This document shows positions 1 to 11,766 of a stretch of 64,000 nucleotides of DNA, in pieces. The stretch comes from Paratinospora sagittata (lineage: Eukaryota; Streptophyta; Magnoliopsida; Ranunculales; Menispermaceae). The stretch covers positions 46,572,447 through 46,636,446 of the forward strand of contig CM069594.1 of NCBI GenBank assembly GCA_035771175.1, in the 5' to 3' direction. Below the pieces are notes generated by a model. The model did no database searches and was not told where the DNA came from. It saw only the letters and a program-made list of their open reading frames with translations. The translations under genes and the position numbers were made by a program. Positions within the stretch are counted from its first letter, which is position 1, and every line of letters starts with the position of its first letter.

Positions 1-267
1 TATTTTCATGACAATTTGCAATTTTGATTCAGTTCGAAGGTTGTTTGGACAAATGCAAGAATAACGGCTTTCTTCGATTTAAACACTATTTGGAATGCTC
101 AGTCTAACTTGCAAAAATCGTGCGTGTTCTATCTTTGAAAATCAGAGAATGAGGGTTTTATAAAATTAGTAGCTGCAGGTTAAAGATGAAGAGAGTACAA
201 AATGATTTGAATTCAAAACGTTGTTTAATCTAAAGTTGTTTTGGGTGTGCGAGACAATGGGAATCAT
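1..267 (+). repeat. Array 1 monomer, partial (B-type tail)
   Basis: Right-hand 267 bp of a B unit, matching 2367-2633. The plus-strand frame that is open in some array 2 monomers is closed here by TAA ('gcaagaataacgg'). Confidence 0.95.
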
Positions 268-1450
268 CAAGGCGTTAGTAGATAATATTTCAATTAAGAT
301 AACCAGGAAAAACTGTGTAAGGTATAAAAAAGTCGAGCGAGGAGAAGTGGGCACATTTTTCTCGTTAGAAATATCTGATTTTTGTCTCAAACCGTGGATA
401 GTGCGTTATTATTGGGTTGTGTATCATGTTCTCTATTAAAAGATAGCAGGCCGATATACACAAACACGAGAGTTCGAGTTTTTTAGACTTTTCGATAGCG
501 AGTTATCGAGGCCTATAGCGCGCTATTGCCCACTTTACTAAAAATGGAAAGATCACGACAACATCTTTATAGCGAGTTATCAAAGGGGATGGCGCTATAG
601 ACAATTTTCAAGAAAAACAAATGTTTTATTATACAACCCTATCAGCGGGCTATCAACACTGATAGGGCGCAAGTGCCAACTGGAAAATTTTTGCAAATTG
701 CTAAATAGCCTTATTTTTGGAAAATTAATATTTTGACACTCAAGAACCATTCCATTGACTCAAAACATATTGATATAAGATTAAAAACTATTAAATAATT
801 CAAAACTCGTTGAAATTATGATTACAACCTTCCGGACAACATTTTTTTCAAAATGGAATACTATATCGAAGTAATTTTCAATACTTGTCAATTTTTTGAG
901 TTTTAGTGCTGAGATTGATCGAAAAATTACCCTACACACCAAAGATAAAACTATTGAATTAGACAAAAGATATGTCTTCGTTCTTCGAGCTTGATCTTTG
1001 TAGACTTTGATACCTATTGTTTGATGTGTTGTTGATGATTAGTTCAAGCTCTTAGAAAAAAAATACCGGTGATGTTTTCTCTTACCGAGAACACTTCACA
1101 TACTTACAGTTTAAAACAATAGATAGCCTCTGGAAATCTCAAAACAATAGGAATAAAATGATGAACTTGCGAAATAACGAGGTTATCTTCAAGACAGTTT
1201 GCAATTTTGATTCAGTTCGAATGTTGTTTGGACAAATGCAAGAATAACAACTTTTTTCGATTTAAACACTCTTTGGAAAGCTCAGTCTAACTTGCAAAAA
1301 TCGTGCGTGTTCTATCTTTGAAAATTAGAGAATGAGGGTTTTATAAAATTAGCAGTTGCTGGTTAAAGAGGAAGAGAGTACAAAATGATTTGAATTCAAA
1401 ACGTTGTTTAATCTAAAGTTGTTTTGGGCGTGCGAGACAATGGGAATCAT
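268..1450 (+). repeat. Array 1 monomer A, copy 1 (1183 bp)
   Basis: A-type markers: 'caaggcgttagtagataa', 'gtggatagtgcg', 'ggggatggcgctatag', 'ctatcagcgggctatc', 'cttccggacaacattt'. Matches 2634-3816. Confidence 0.95.
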
Positions 1451-2633
1451 CAAGGTGTTAGTAGAGAATATTTCAATTAAGATAACCAGGCAAAACTGTG
1501 TAGGGTATAGAAAATTCGAGCAAGGAGAAGTGGCCTCATTTTTCTCGTTAGAAATATCTGATTTTTGTCTCAAAGGTGGATAGCGTGTTATTGGGTTGTG
1601 TATCATGTTCTCTATTGAAAGATAGCCGGTCGATATACACAAACCCGAGAGCTCGAGTTTTTCAAACTTTCCGATAGCGAGTTATCATGGCCTATAGCGC
1701 GCTATTGCACACTTTACTAAAAATGGAAAGATAACGGCAACATCTTTATAGCGAGTTATCAAAGGGGATAGCGCGCAATAGACAATTTTCAAGAAAAACA
1801 AATGTTTTCTTATACAACCCTATCACCGGGCAATCAACACTGATAGGGCGCTAGTGCCTACTGGAAAATTTTTGCAAAATTGCTGAGTAGCCTTATTTTT
1901 GGAAAATTAATATTTTGACACTCAAGAACCGTTCCATTGACTCAAAACATATTGATATAAGATTAAAAACTATTAAATAATAAAAACACTCATTGAAATT
2001 AGGATTAAAACCTTTCGAAAACATTTTTTCAAAATGGAATACTATATCGAAGTGAATTTGAAGACTTTTTAATTTTCAGAGTTTTAGTGCTTAGATTGAT
2101 CGAGAAGTTACCCTAGACACCAAAGATAAAACTATTGCATTAGACATGAGATATGTCTTCGTTCTTCGAGCTTGATCTTTGTAGACTTCGATACCTATTG
2201 TATGATGTGTTGTTGATGATTAGTTCAAGCTCTTAGAAAAAAAAAATACAGGTGATGTTTTCTCTTACCGAGAACACTTCACATACTTACAGTTTAAAAC
2301 AATAGATAGCCTCTGGAAATCTCAGCACAAAAGGAATAAAATGAAGAACTTGCGAAATAATGAGGATATTTTCATGACAATTTGCAATTTTGATTCAGTT
2401 CGAAGGTTGTTTGGACAAATGCAAGAATAACGGCTTTCTTCGATTTAAACACTATTTGGAATGCTCAGTCTAACTTGCAAAAATCGTGCGTGTTCTATCT
2501 TTGAAAATCAGAGAATGAGGGTTTTATAAAATTAGTAGCTGCAGGTTAAAGATGAAGAGAGTACAAAATGATTTGAATTCAAAACGTTGTTTAATCTAAA
2601 GTTGTTTTGGGTGTGCGAGACAATGGGAATCAT
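1451..2633 (+). repeat. Array 1 monomer B, copy 1 (1183 bp)
   Basis: B-type markers: 'caaggtgttagtagagaa', 'ggtggatagcgtg', 'gatagcgcgcaatag', 'ctatcaccgggcaatc', a ten-A run in 'ttagaaaaaaaaaatac'. Matches 3817-5000 apart from one A. Confidence 0.95.
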
Positions 2634-3816
2634 CAAGGCGTTAGTAGATAATATTTCAATTAAGATAACCAGGAAAAACTGTGTAAGGTATAAAAAAGTC
2701 GAGCGAGGAGAAGTGGGCACATTTTTCTCGTTAGAAATATCTGATTTTTGTCTCAAACCGTGGATAGTGCGTTATTATTGGGTTGTGTATCATGTTCTCT
2801 ATTAAAAGATAGCAGGCCGATATACACAAACACGAGAGTTCGAGTTTTTTAGACTTTTCGATAGCGAGTTATCGAGGCCTATAGCGCGCTATTGCCCACT
2901 TTACTAAAAATGGAAAGATCACGACAACATCTTTATAGCGAGTTATCAAAGGGGATGGCGCTATAGACAATTTTCAAGAAAAACAAATGTTTTATTATAC
3001 AACCCTATCAGCGGGCTATCAACACTGATAGGGCGCAAGTGCCAACTGGAAAATTTTTGCAAATTGCTAAATAGCCTTATTTTTGGAAAATTAATATTTT
3101 GACACTCAAGAACCATTCCATTGACTCAAAACATATTGATATAAGATTAAAAACTATTAAATAATTCAAAACTCGTTGAAATTATGATTACAACCTTCCG
3201 GACAACATTTTTTTCAAAATGGAATACTATATCGAAGTAATTTTCAATACTTGTCAATTTTTTGAGTTTTAGTGCTGAGATTGATCGAAAAATTACCCTA
3301 CACACCAAAGATAAAACTATTGAATTAGACAAAAGATATGTCTTCGTTCTTCGAGCTTGATCTTTGTAGACTTTGATACCTATTGTTTGATGTGTTGTTG
3401 ATGATTAGTTCAAGCTCTTAGAAAAAAAATACCGGTGATGTTTTCTCTTACCGAGAACACTTCACATACTTACAGTTTAAAACAATAGATAGCCTCTGGA
3501 AATCTCAAAACAATAGGAATAAAATGATGAACTTGCGAAATAACGAGGTTATCTTCAAGACAGTTTGCAATTTTGATTCAGTTCGAATGTTGTTTGGACA
3601 AATGCAAGAATAACAACTTTTTTCGATTTAAACACTCTTTGGAAAGCTCAGTCTAACTTGCAAAAATCGTGCGTGTTCTATCTTTGAAAATTAGAGAATG
3701 AGGGTTTTATAAAATTAGCAGTTGCTGGTTAAAGAGGAAGAGAGTACAAAATGATTTGAATTCAAAACGTTGTTTAATCTAAAGTTGTTTTGGGCGTGCG
3801 AGACAATGGGAATCAT
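2634..3816 (+). repeat. Array 1 monomer A, copy 2 (1183 bp)
   Basis: Repeats the A unit at 268-1450 with no difference that I could see by eye. Confidence 0.95.
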
Positions 3817-5000
3817 CAAGGTGTTAGTAGAGAATATTTCAATTAAGATAACCAGGCAAAACTGTGTAGGGTATAGAAAATTCGAGCAAGGAGAAGTGGC
3901 CTCATTTTTCTCGTTAGAAATATCTGATTTTTGTCTCAAAGGTGGATAGCGTGTTATTGGGTTGTGTATCATGTTCTCTATTGAAAGATAGCCGGTCGAT
4001 ATACACAAACCCGAGAGCTCGAGTTTTTCAAACTTTCCGATAGCGAGTTATCATGGCCTATAGCGCGCTATTGCACACTTTACTAAAAATGGAAAGATAA
4101 CGGCAACATCTTTATAGCGAGTTATCAAAGGGGATAGCGCGCAATAGACAATTTTCAAGAAAAACAAATGTTTTCTTATACAACCCTATCACCGGGCAAT
4201 CAACACTGATAGGGCGCTAGTGCCTACTGGAAAATTTTTGCAAAATTGCTGAGTAGCCTTATTTTTGGAAAATTAATATTTTGACACTCAAGAACCGTTC
4301 CATTGACTCAAAACATATTGATATAAGATTAAAAACTATTAAATAATAAAAACACTCATTGAAATTAGGATTAAAACCTTTCGAAAAACATTTTTTCAAA
4401 ATGGAATACTATATCGAAGTGAATTTGAAGACTTTTTAATTTTCAGAGTTTTAGTGCTTAGATTGATCGAGAAGTTACCCTAGACACCAAAGATAAAACT
4501 ATTGCATTAGACATGAGATATGTCTTCGTTCTTCGAGCTTGATCTTTGTAGACTTCGATACCTATTGTATGATGTGTTGTTGATGATTAGTTCAAGCTCT
4601 TAGAAAAAAAAAATACAGGTGATGTTTTCTCTTACCGAGAACACTTCACATACTTACAGTTTAAAACAATAGATAGCCTCTGGAAATCTCAGCACAAAAG
4701 GAATAAAATGAAGAACTTGCGAAATAATGAGGATATTTTCATGACAATTTGCAATTTTGATTCAGTTCGAAGGTTGTTTGGACAAATGCAAGAATAACGG
4801 CTTTCTTCGATTTAAACACTATTTGGAATGCTCAGTCTAACTTGCAAAAATCGTGCGTGTTCTATCTTTGAAAATCAGAGAATGAGGGTTTTATAAAATT
4901 AGTAGCTGCAGGTTAAAGATGAAGAGAGTACAAAATGATTTGAATTCAAAACGTTGTTTAATCTAAAGTTGTTTTGGGTGTGCGAGACAATGGGAATCAT
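3817..5000 (+). repeat. Array 1 monomer B, copy 2 (1184 bp)
   Basis: Repeats the B unit at 1451-2633 with one extra A near 4380. Confidence 0.95.
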
Positions 5001-5143
5001 CAAGGCGTTAGTAGATAATATTTCAATTAAGATAACCAGGAAAAACTGTGTAAGGTATAAAAAAGTCGAGCGAGGAGAAGTGGGCACATTTTTCTCGTTA
5101 GAAATATCTGATTTTTGTCTCAAACCGTGGATAGTGCGTTATA
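5001..5143 (+). repeat. Array 1 monomer A, partial, cut by the gap
   Basis: First 143 bp of a third A unit. The last base before the Ns (A) differs from the T at the same point of the other A units, perhaps end-of-contig error. Confidence 0.9.
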
Positions 5144-5243
5144 NNNNNNNNNNNNNNNNNNNNNNNNNNNNNNNNNNNNNNNNNNNNNNNNNNNNNNNNN
5201 NNNNNNNNNNNNNNNNNNNNNNNNNNNNNNNNNNNNNNNNNNN
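5144..5243. other. Assembly gap (100 N)
   Basis: Exactly 100 Ns, a usual placeholder for a gap of unknown size. If the two arrays were joined in phase, roughly 430 bp plus any whole number of monomers would be missing. The array 1 to array 2 transition lies inside it. Confidence 0.98.
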
Positions 5244-5866
5244 TATGATTAAAAGCTTTCAGAAAACATTTTCTCAAAATGAAATACTATATCGAAGTGA
5301 TTTTCAAGACTTTCCAATTTTCAGAGTTTTAGTACTGAGATTGAACGAGAGTAACCTACACACCAAAGATCAAACTAATGCATTAGACGTGACATATGTC
5401 TTCGTTCTTCGAGCTTGATCTTTCTAGACTTCGAAAGCTATTGTTTGATGTGTTCTTGATGCAATACAGGTGATGTGTTCTTTTTTGATGTGTTATCTTA
5501 CCGAGACCACTTCATCTACTTACAGTTTAAAACAATGGATAGCATCAGCAAATCTAAGCACCAAAGGGATAAAATGAAGAACTTGCTGAACAATGACGTT
5601 ATCATCAAGACAGATTGCAATTTTGATTCAATTCGAAGCTTGTTTTGGCAAATGCAAGAATCATTACTTTTTTCTCTTGAAAAACTCTTTGGAAAGCTCA
5701 ATCTAACTTTCAAAAATCGTGTGTGTTGTGTTTTTGAAAATCAGAGGACGAGTGTTTTGTAAAATTAGAAGTTGCGGGTTAAGGAGCAAGAGAGTACAAA
5801 ATGATTTGAATTCAAAACATTGTTTAATCTAAAGTTGTTTTGGGCGTGCGAGACAATGGGAATCAT
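5244..5866 (+). repeat. Array 2 monomer, partial, first after the gap
   Basis: 623 bp. Carries 'attttctcaaaatg' and 'gattttcaagactttcc', the same as 7604 onward. Confidence 0.95.
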
Positions 5867-7046
5867 CTAGGTGTTAGTAGAAAATATTTCGATTAAGATA
5901 AGCTGGAAAAACTGTGTAAGGAGTGGAAAAATCGAGCAAGCAGAAGTACTCACATTTTTCTCGTTAGAAATATTAGATTTTTGTCTCAGACGTGGATAGC
6001 GTTCTGTTGGGTTGTGTATCATGTTCTCTATTGACAGATAGCAGGCTATAGCAAGTCGATATACAGAAACCCGAGAGCTCGAGTTTTCCAAACTATTCGA
6101 TAGCGTGTTATCAAGGCCTAAACCGCGCTAATGCCCATTTTACTAAAAATGGAAAGATCACGGCAACAGATTTATAGCGAGTTATCAAAGGGGATAGCGC
6201 GCTATAAACAATTTTCCAGAAAAACAATTGTTTTATTATAGAACCCTATCAAAGTGCTATCAACACTGATAGTGCGCTGGTGCCTTCTGGAAAAGTTTGC
6301 CAAACTGCTGGATAGCCTTATTTTTGAAAAATTAATATTTTGACAATCAAGAACCATTCCATTGACTCAAAACAATTTGGAATAAGATTAAAAACTTTTA
6401 AATAATTCAAAACTGATTGAAATTATGATTAAAAGCTTTCAGAAAACATTTTTTCAAAATGAAATACTATATCGAATTGATTTTGAAGACTTTGCAATTT
6501 TCAGAGTTTTAGTACTGAGATTGAACGAGAGTAACCTACACACCAAAGATCAAACTAATGCATTAGACATGACATATGTCTTTGTTCTTCGAGCTTGATC
6601 TTTCTAGACTTCGAAAGCTATTGTTTGATGTGTTCTTGATGCAATACAGGTGATGTGTTCTTTTTTGATGTGTTATCTTACTGAGACCACTTCATCTACT
6701 TACAGTTTAAAACAATGGATAGCATCAGCAAATCTAAGCACCAAAGGGATAAAATGAGGAACTTGCTGAACAATGACGTTATCATCAAGACAGATTGCAA
6801 TTTTGATTCAATTCGAAGCTTGTTTTGGCAAATGCAAGAATCATTACTTTTTTCTCTTGAAAAACTCTTTGGAAAGCTCAATCTAACTTGCAAAAATCGA
6901 ATGTGTTGTATTTTTGAAAATCAGAGGACGAGTGTTTTGTAAAATTAGAAGTTGCGGGATAAGGAGCAAGAGAGTACAAAATGATTTGAATTCAAAACAT
7001 TGTTTAATCTAAAGTTGTTTTGGGCGTGCGAGACAATGGGAATCAT
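5867..7046 (+). repeat. Array 2 monomer 1, dimer type a
   Basis: Markers: 'aagtactcac', 'caagtcgatatacagaaac', 'aaaccgcg', 'aacaattgtttt', 'atcgaattgattttgaag'. 1180 bp. Confidence 0.95.
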
Positions 7047-8226
7047 CTAGGTGTTAGTAGAAAATATTTCGATTAAGATAAGCTGGCAAAACTGTGTAAG
7101 GAGTGGAAAAATCGAGCAAGCAGAAGTACCCACATTTTTCTCGTTAGAAATATTAGATTTTTGTCTCAGACGTGGATAGCGTTCTGTTGGGTTGTGTATC
7201 ATGTTCTCTATTGACAGATAGCAGGCTATAGCAGGTCGATATACACAAACCCGAGAGCTCGAGTTTTCCAAACTTTTCGAAAGCGTGTTATCAAGGCCTA
7301 AAGCGCGCTAATGCCCATTTTACTAAAAATGGAAAGATCACGGCAACAGATTTATAGCGAGTTATCAAAGGGGATAGCGCGCTATAAACAATTTTTCAGA
7401 AAAACAAATGTTTTATTATAGAACCCTATCAAAGTGCTATCAACACTGATAGTGCGCTGGTGCCTTCTGGAAAAGTTTGCCAAACTGCTGGATAGCCTTA
7501 TTTTTGAAAAATTAATATTTTGACAATCAAGAACCATTCCAATGACTCAAAACATTTTGGTATAAGATTAAAAACTTTTAAATAATTCAAAACTGATTGA
7601 AATTATGATTAAAAGCTTTCAGAAAACATTTTCTCAAAATGAAATACTATATCGAAGTGATTTTCAAGACTTTCCAATTTTCAGAGTTTTAGTACTGAGA
7701 TTGAACGAGAGTAACCTACACACCAAAGATCAAACTAATGCATTAGACGTGACATATGTCTTCGTTCTTCGAGCTTGATCTTTCTAGACTTCGAAAGCTA
7801 TTGTTTGATGTGTTCTTGATGCAATACAGGTGATGTGTTCTTTTTTGATGTGTTATCTTACCGAGACCACTTCATCTACTTACAGTTTAAAACAATGGAT
7901 AGCATCAGCAAATCTAAGCACCAAAGGGATAAAATGAAGAACTTGCTGAACAATGACGTTATCATCAAGACAGATTGCAATTTTGATTCAATTCGAATCT
8001 TGTTTTGGCAAATGCAAGAATCATTACTTTTTTCTCATGAAAAACTCTTTGGAAAGCTCAATCTAACTTTCAAAAATCGTGTGTGTTGTGTTTTTGAAAA
8101 TCAGAGGACGAGTGTTTTGTAAAATTAGAAGTTGCGGGTTAAGGAGCAAGAGAGTACAAAATGATTTGAATTCAAAACATTGTTTAATCTAAAGTTGTTT
8201 TGGGCGTGCGAGACAATGGGAATCAT
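7047..8226 (+). repeat. Array 2 monomer 2, dimer type b
   Basis: Markers: 'gctggcaaaactg', 'ttcgaaagcg', 'aaagcgcg', 'tttctcaaaatg', 'gattttcaagactttcc'. Confidence 0.95.
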
Positions 8227-9406
8227 CTAGGTGTTAGTAGAAAATATTTCGATTAAGATAAGCTGGAAAAACTGTGTAAGGAGTGGAAAAATCGAGCAAG
8301 CAGAAGTACTCACATTTTTCTCGTTAGAAATATTAGATTTTTGTCTCAGACGTGGATAGCGTTCTGTTGGGTTGTGTATCATGTTCTCTATTGACAGATA
8401 GCAGGCTATAGCAAGTCGATATACAGAAACCCGAGAGCTCGAGTTTTCCAAACTATTCGATAGCGTGTTATCAAGGCCTAAACCGCGCTAATGCCCATTT
8501 TACTAAAAATGGAAAGATCACGGCAACAGATTTATAGCGAGTTATCAAAGGGGATAGCGCGCTATAAACAATTTTCCAGAAAAACAATTGTTTTATTATA
8601 GAACCCTATCAAAGTGCTATCAACACTGATAGTGCGCTGGTGCCTTCTGGAAAAGTTTGCCAAACTGCTGGATAGCCTTATTTTTGAAAAATTAATATTT
8701 TGACAATCAAGAACCATTCCATTGACTCAAAACATTTTGGAATAAGATTAAAAACTTTTAAATAATTCAAAACTGATTGAAATTATGATTAAAAGCTTTC
8801 AGAAAACATTTTTTCAAAATGAAATACTATATCGAATTGATTTTGAAGACTTTGCAATTTTCAGAGTTTTAGTACTGAGATTGAACGAGAGTAACCTACA
8901 CACCAAAGATCAAACTAATGCATTAGACATGACATATGTCTTTGTTCTTCGAGCTTGATCTTTCTAGACTTCGAAAGCTATTGTTTGATGTGTTCTTGAT
9001 GCAATACAGGTGATGTGTTCTTTTTTGATGTGTTATCTTACTGAGACCACTTCATCTACTTACAGTTTAAAACAATGGATAGCATCAGCAAATCTAAGCA
9101 CCAAAGGGATAAAATGAAGAACTTGCTGAACAATGACGTTATCATCAAGACAGATTGCAATTTTGATTCAATTCGAAGCTTGTTTTGGCAAATGCAAGAA
9201 TCATTACTTTTTTCTCTTGAAAAACTCTTTGGAAAGCTCAATCTAACTTGCAAAAATCGAATGTGTTGTATTTTTGAAAATCAGAGGACGAGTGTTTTGT
9301 AAAATTAGAAGTTGCGGGATAAGGAGCAAGAAAGTACAAAATGATTTGAATTCAAAACATTGTTTAATCTAAAGTTGTTTTGGGCGTGCGAGACAATGGG
9401 AATCAT
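8227..9406 (+). repeat. Array 2 monomer 3, dimer type a
   Basis: Same marker set as 5867-7046. Confidence 0.95.
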
Positions 9407-10586
9407 CTAGGTGTTAGTAGAAAATATTTCGATTAAGATAAGCTGGCAAAACTGTGTAAGGAGTGGAAAAATCGAGCAAGCAGAAGTACCCACATTTTTC
9501 TCGTTAGAAATATTAGATTTTTGTCTCAGACGTGGATAGCGTTCTGTTGGGTTGTGTATCATGTTCTCTATTGACAGATAGCAGGCTATAGCAGGTCGAT
9601 ATACACAAACCCGAGAGCTCGAGTTTTCCAAACTTTTCGAAAGCGTGTTATCAAGGCCTAAAGCGCGCTAATGCCCATTTTACTAAAAATGGAAAGATCA
9701 CGGCAACAGATTTATAGCGAGTTATCAAAGGGGATAGCGCGCTATAAACAATTTTTCAGAAAAACAAATGTTTTATTATAGAACCCTATCAAAGTGCTAT
9801 CAACACTGATAGTGCGCTGGTGCCTTCTGGAAAAGTTTGCCAAACTGCTGGATAGCCTTATTTTTGAAAAATTAATATTTTGACAATCAAGAACCATTCC
9901 AATGACTCAAAACATTTTGGTATAAGATTAAAAACTTTTAAATAATTCAAAACTGATTGAAATTATGATTAAAAGCTTTCAGAAAACATTTTCTCAAAAT
10001 GAAATACTATATCGAAGTGATTTTCAAGACTTTCCAATTTTCAGAGTTTTAGTACTGAGATTGAACGAGAGTAACCTACACACCAAAGATCAAACTAATG
10101 CATTAGACGTGACATATGTCTTCGTTCTTCGAGCTTGATCTTTCTAGACTTCGAAAGCTATTGTTTGATGTGTTCTTGATGCAATACAGGTGATGTGTTC
10201 TTTTTTGATGTGTTATCTTACCGAGACCACTTCATCTACTTACAGTTTAAAACAATGGATAGCATCAGCAAATCTAAGCACCAAAGGGATAAAATGAAGA
10301 ACTTGCTGAACAATGACGTTATCATCAAGACAGATTGCAATTTTGATTCAATTCGAATCTTGTTTTGGCAAATGCAAGAATCATTACTTTTTTCTCATGA
10401 AAAACTCTTTGGAAAGCTCAATCTAACTTGCAAAAATCGTGTGTGTTGTATTTTTGAAAATCAGAGGACGAGTGTTTTATAAAATTAGAAGTTGCGGGTT
10501 AAGGAGCAAGAGAGTACAAAATGATTTGAATTCAAAACATTGTTTAATCTAAAGTTGTTTTGGGCGTGCGAGACAATGGGAATCAT
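9407..10586 (+). repeat. Array 2 monomer 4, dimer type b
   Basis: Same marker set as 7047-8226. Confidence 0.95.
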
Positions 10587-11766
10587 CTAGGTGTTAGTAG
10601 AAAATATTTCGATTAAGATAAGCTGGAAAAACTGTGTAAGGAGTGGAAAAATCGAGCAAGCAGAAGTACTCACATTTTTCTCGTTAGAAATATTAGATTT
10701 TTGTCTCAGACGTGGATAGCGTTCTGTTGGGTTGTGTATCATGTTCTCTATTGACAGATAGCAGGCTATAGCAGGTCGATATACACAAACCCGAGAGCTC
10801 GAGTTTTCCAAACTTTTCGAAAGCGTGTTATCAAGGCCTAAAGCGCGCTAATGCCCATTTTACTAAAAATGGAAAGATCACGGCAACAGATTTATAGCGA
10901 GTTATCAAAGGGGATAGCGCGCTATAAACAATTTTCCAGAAAAACAAATGTTTTATTATAGAACCCTATCAAAGTGCTATCAACACTGATAGTGCGCTGG
11001 TGCCTTCTGGAAAAGTTTGCCAAACTGCTGGATAGCCTTATTTTTGAAAAATTAATATTTTAACAATCAAGAACCATTCCATTGACTCAAAACATTTTGG
11101 TATAAGATTAAAAACTTTTAAATAATTCAAAACTGATTGAAATTATGATTAAAAGCTTTCAGAAAACATTTTTTCAAAATGAAATACTATATCGAAGTGA
11201 TTTTGAAGACTTTGCAATTTTAAGAGTTTTAGTACTGAGATTGAACGAGAGTAACCTACACACCAAAGATCAAACTAATGCATTAGACGTGACATATGTC
11301 TTTGTTCTTCGAGCTTGATCTTTCTAGACTTCGAAAGCTATTGTTTGATGTGTTCTTGATGCAATACAGGTGATGTGTTCTTTTTTGATGTGTTATCTTA
11401 CCGAGACCACTTCATCTACTTACAGTTGAAAACAATGGATAGCATCAGCAAATCTAAGCACCAAAGGGATAAAATGAAGAACTTGCTGAACAATGACGTT
11501 ATCATCAAGACAGATTGCAATTTTGATTCAATTCGAAGCTTGTTTTGGCAAATGCAAGAATGATTAATTTTTTTTCTTGAAAAACTCTTTGGAAAGCTCA
11601 ATCTAACTTGCAAAAATCGTGTGTGTTGTATTTTTGAAAATCAGAGGACGAGTGTTTTGTAAAATTAGAAGTTGCGGGTTAAGGAGCAAGAGAGTACAAA
11701 ATGATTTGAATTCAAAACATTGTTTAATCTAAAGTTGTTTTGGGCGTGCGAGACAATGGGAATCAT
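10587..11766 (+). repeat. Array 2 monomer 5, mixed a/b
   Basis: Begins with type-a 'aagtactcac', then type-b 'caggtcgatatacacaaac' and 'ttcgaaagcg'. Private changes: 'ttttaacaatc', 'cagttgaaaac'. The plus-strand frame is closed by TGA at 11561. Confidence 0.93.

Larger units (their letters stand above)
1..5143 (+). repeat. Satellite array 1: 2366-bp dimeric higher-order repeat of ~1183-bp monomers
   Basis: Base 1 recurs at 2367 and again about 4733, so the stretch is two full 2366/2367-bp dimers plus 410 bp. Each dimer holds two related monomers of 1183 bp (A and B) that differ at many sites and small indels. The two dimers look almost identical; the one difference I found is an extra A near 4380 (run of five A instead of four after 'tttcg'), making the second B unit 1184 bp. 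All units are head to tail. No gene-like content. Near-identity of dimers means recent amplification, or possibly an assembly duplication. Confidence 0.97.

Noticed and set aside
781..966. Minus-strand 61-codon frame in array 1, repeated at 3147
   Set aside because: Short, AT-rich, no recognisable motif, present only because the dimer is repeated.
4954..5418. Apparent 154-codon plus-strand frame
   Set aside because: It runs through the 100 Ns and joins two arrays whose true distance is unknown; an artefact.
6065..6085. CENP-B-box-like motif around 'aacccgagagctcgag'
   Set aside because: Compared with the core TTCGNNNNANNCGGG on both strands, the required positions do not match.
5867..6091. 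Minus-strand 74-codon frame that stays open in nearly every array 2 monomer
   Set aside because: It needs a TTG start, and the variation between copies mostly changes the amino acid (Ala/Thr, Ile/Thr, Glu/Asp/Gly, Leu/Pro), which is not what purifying selection leaves. Openness is inherited by copying.
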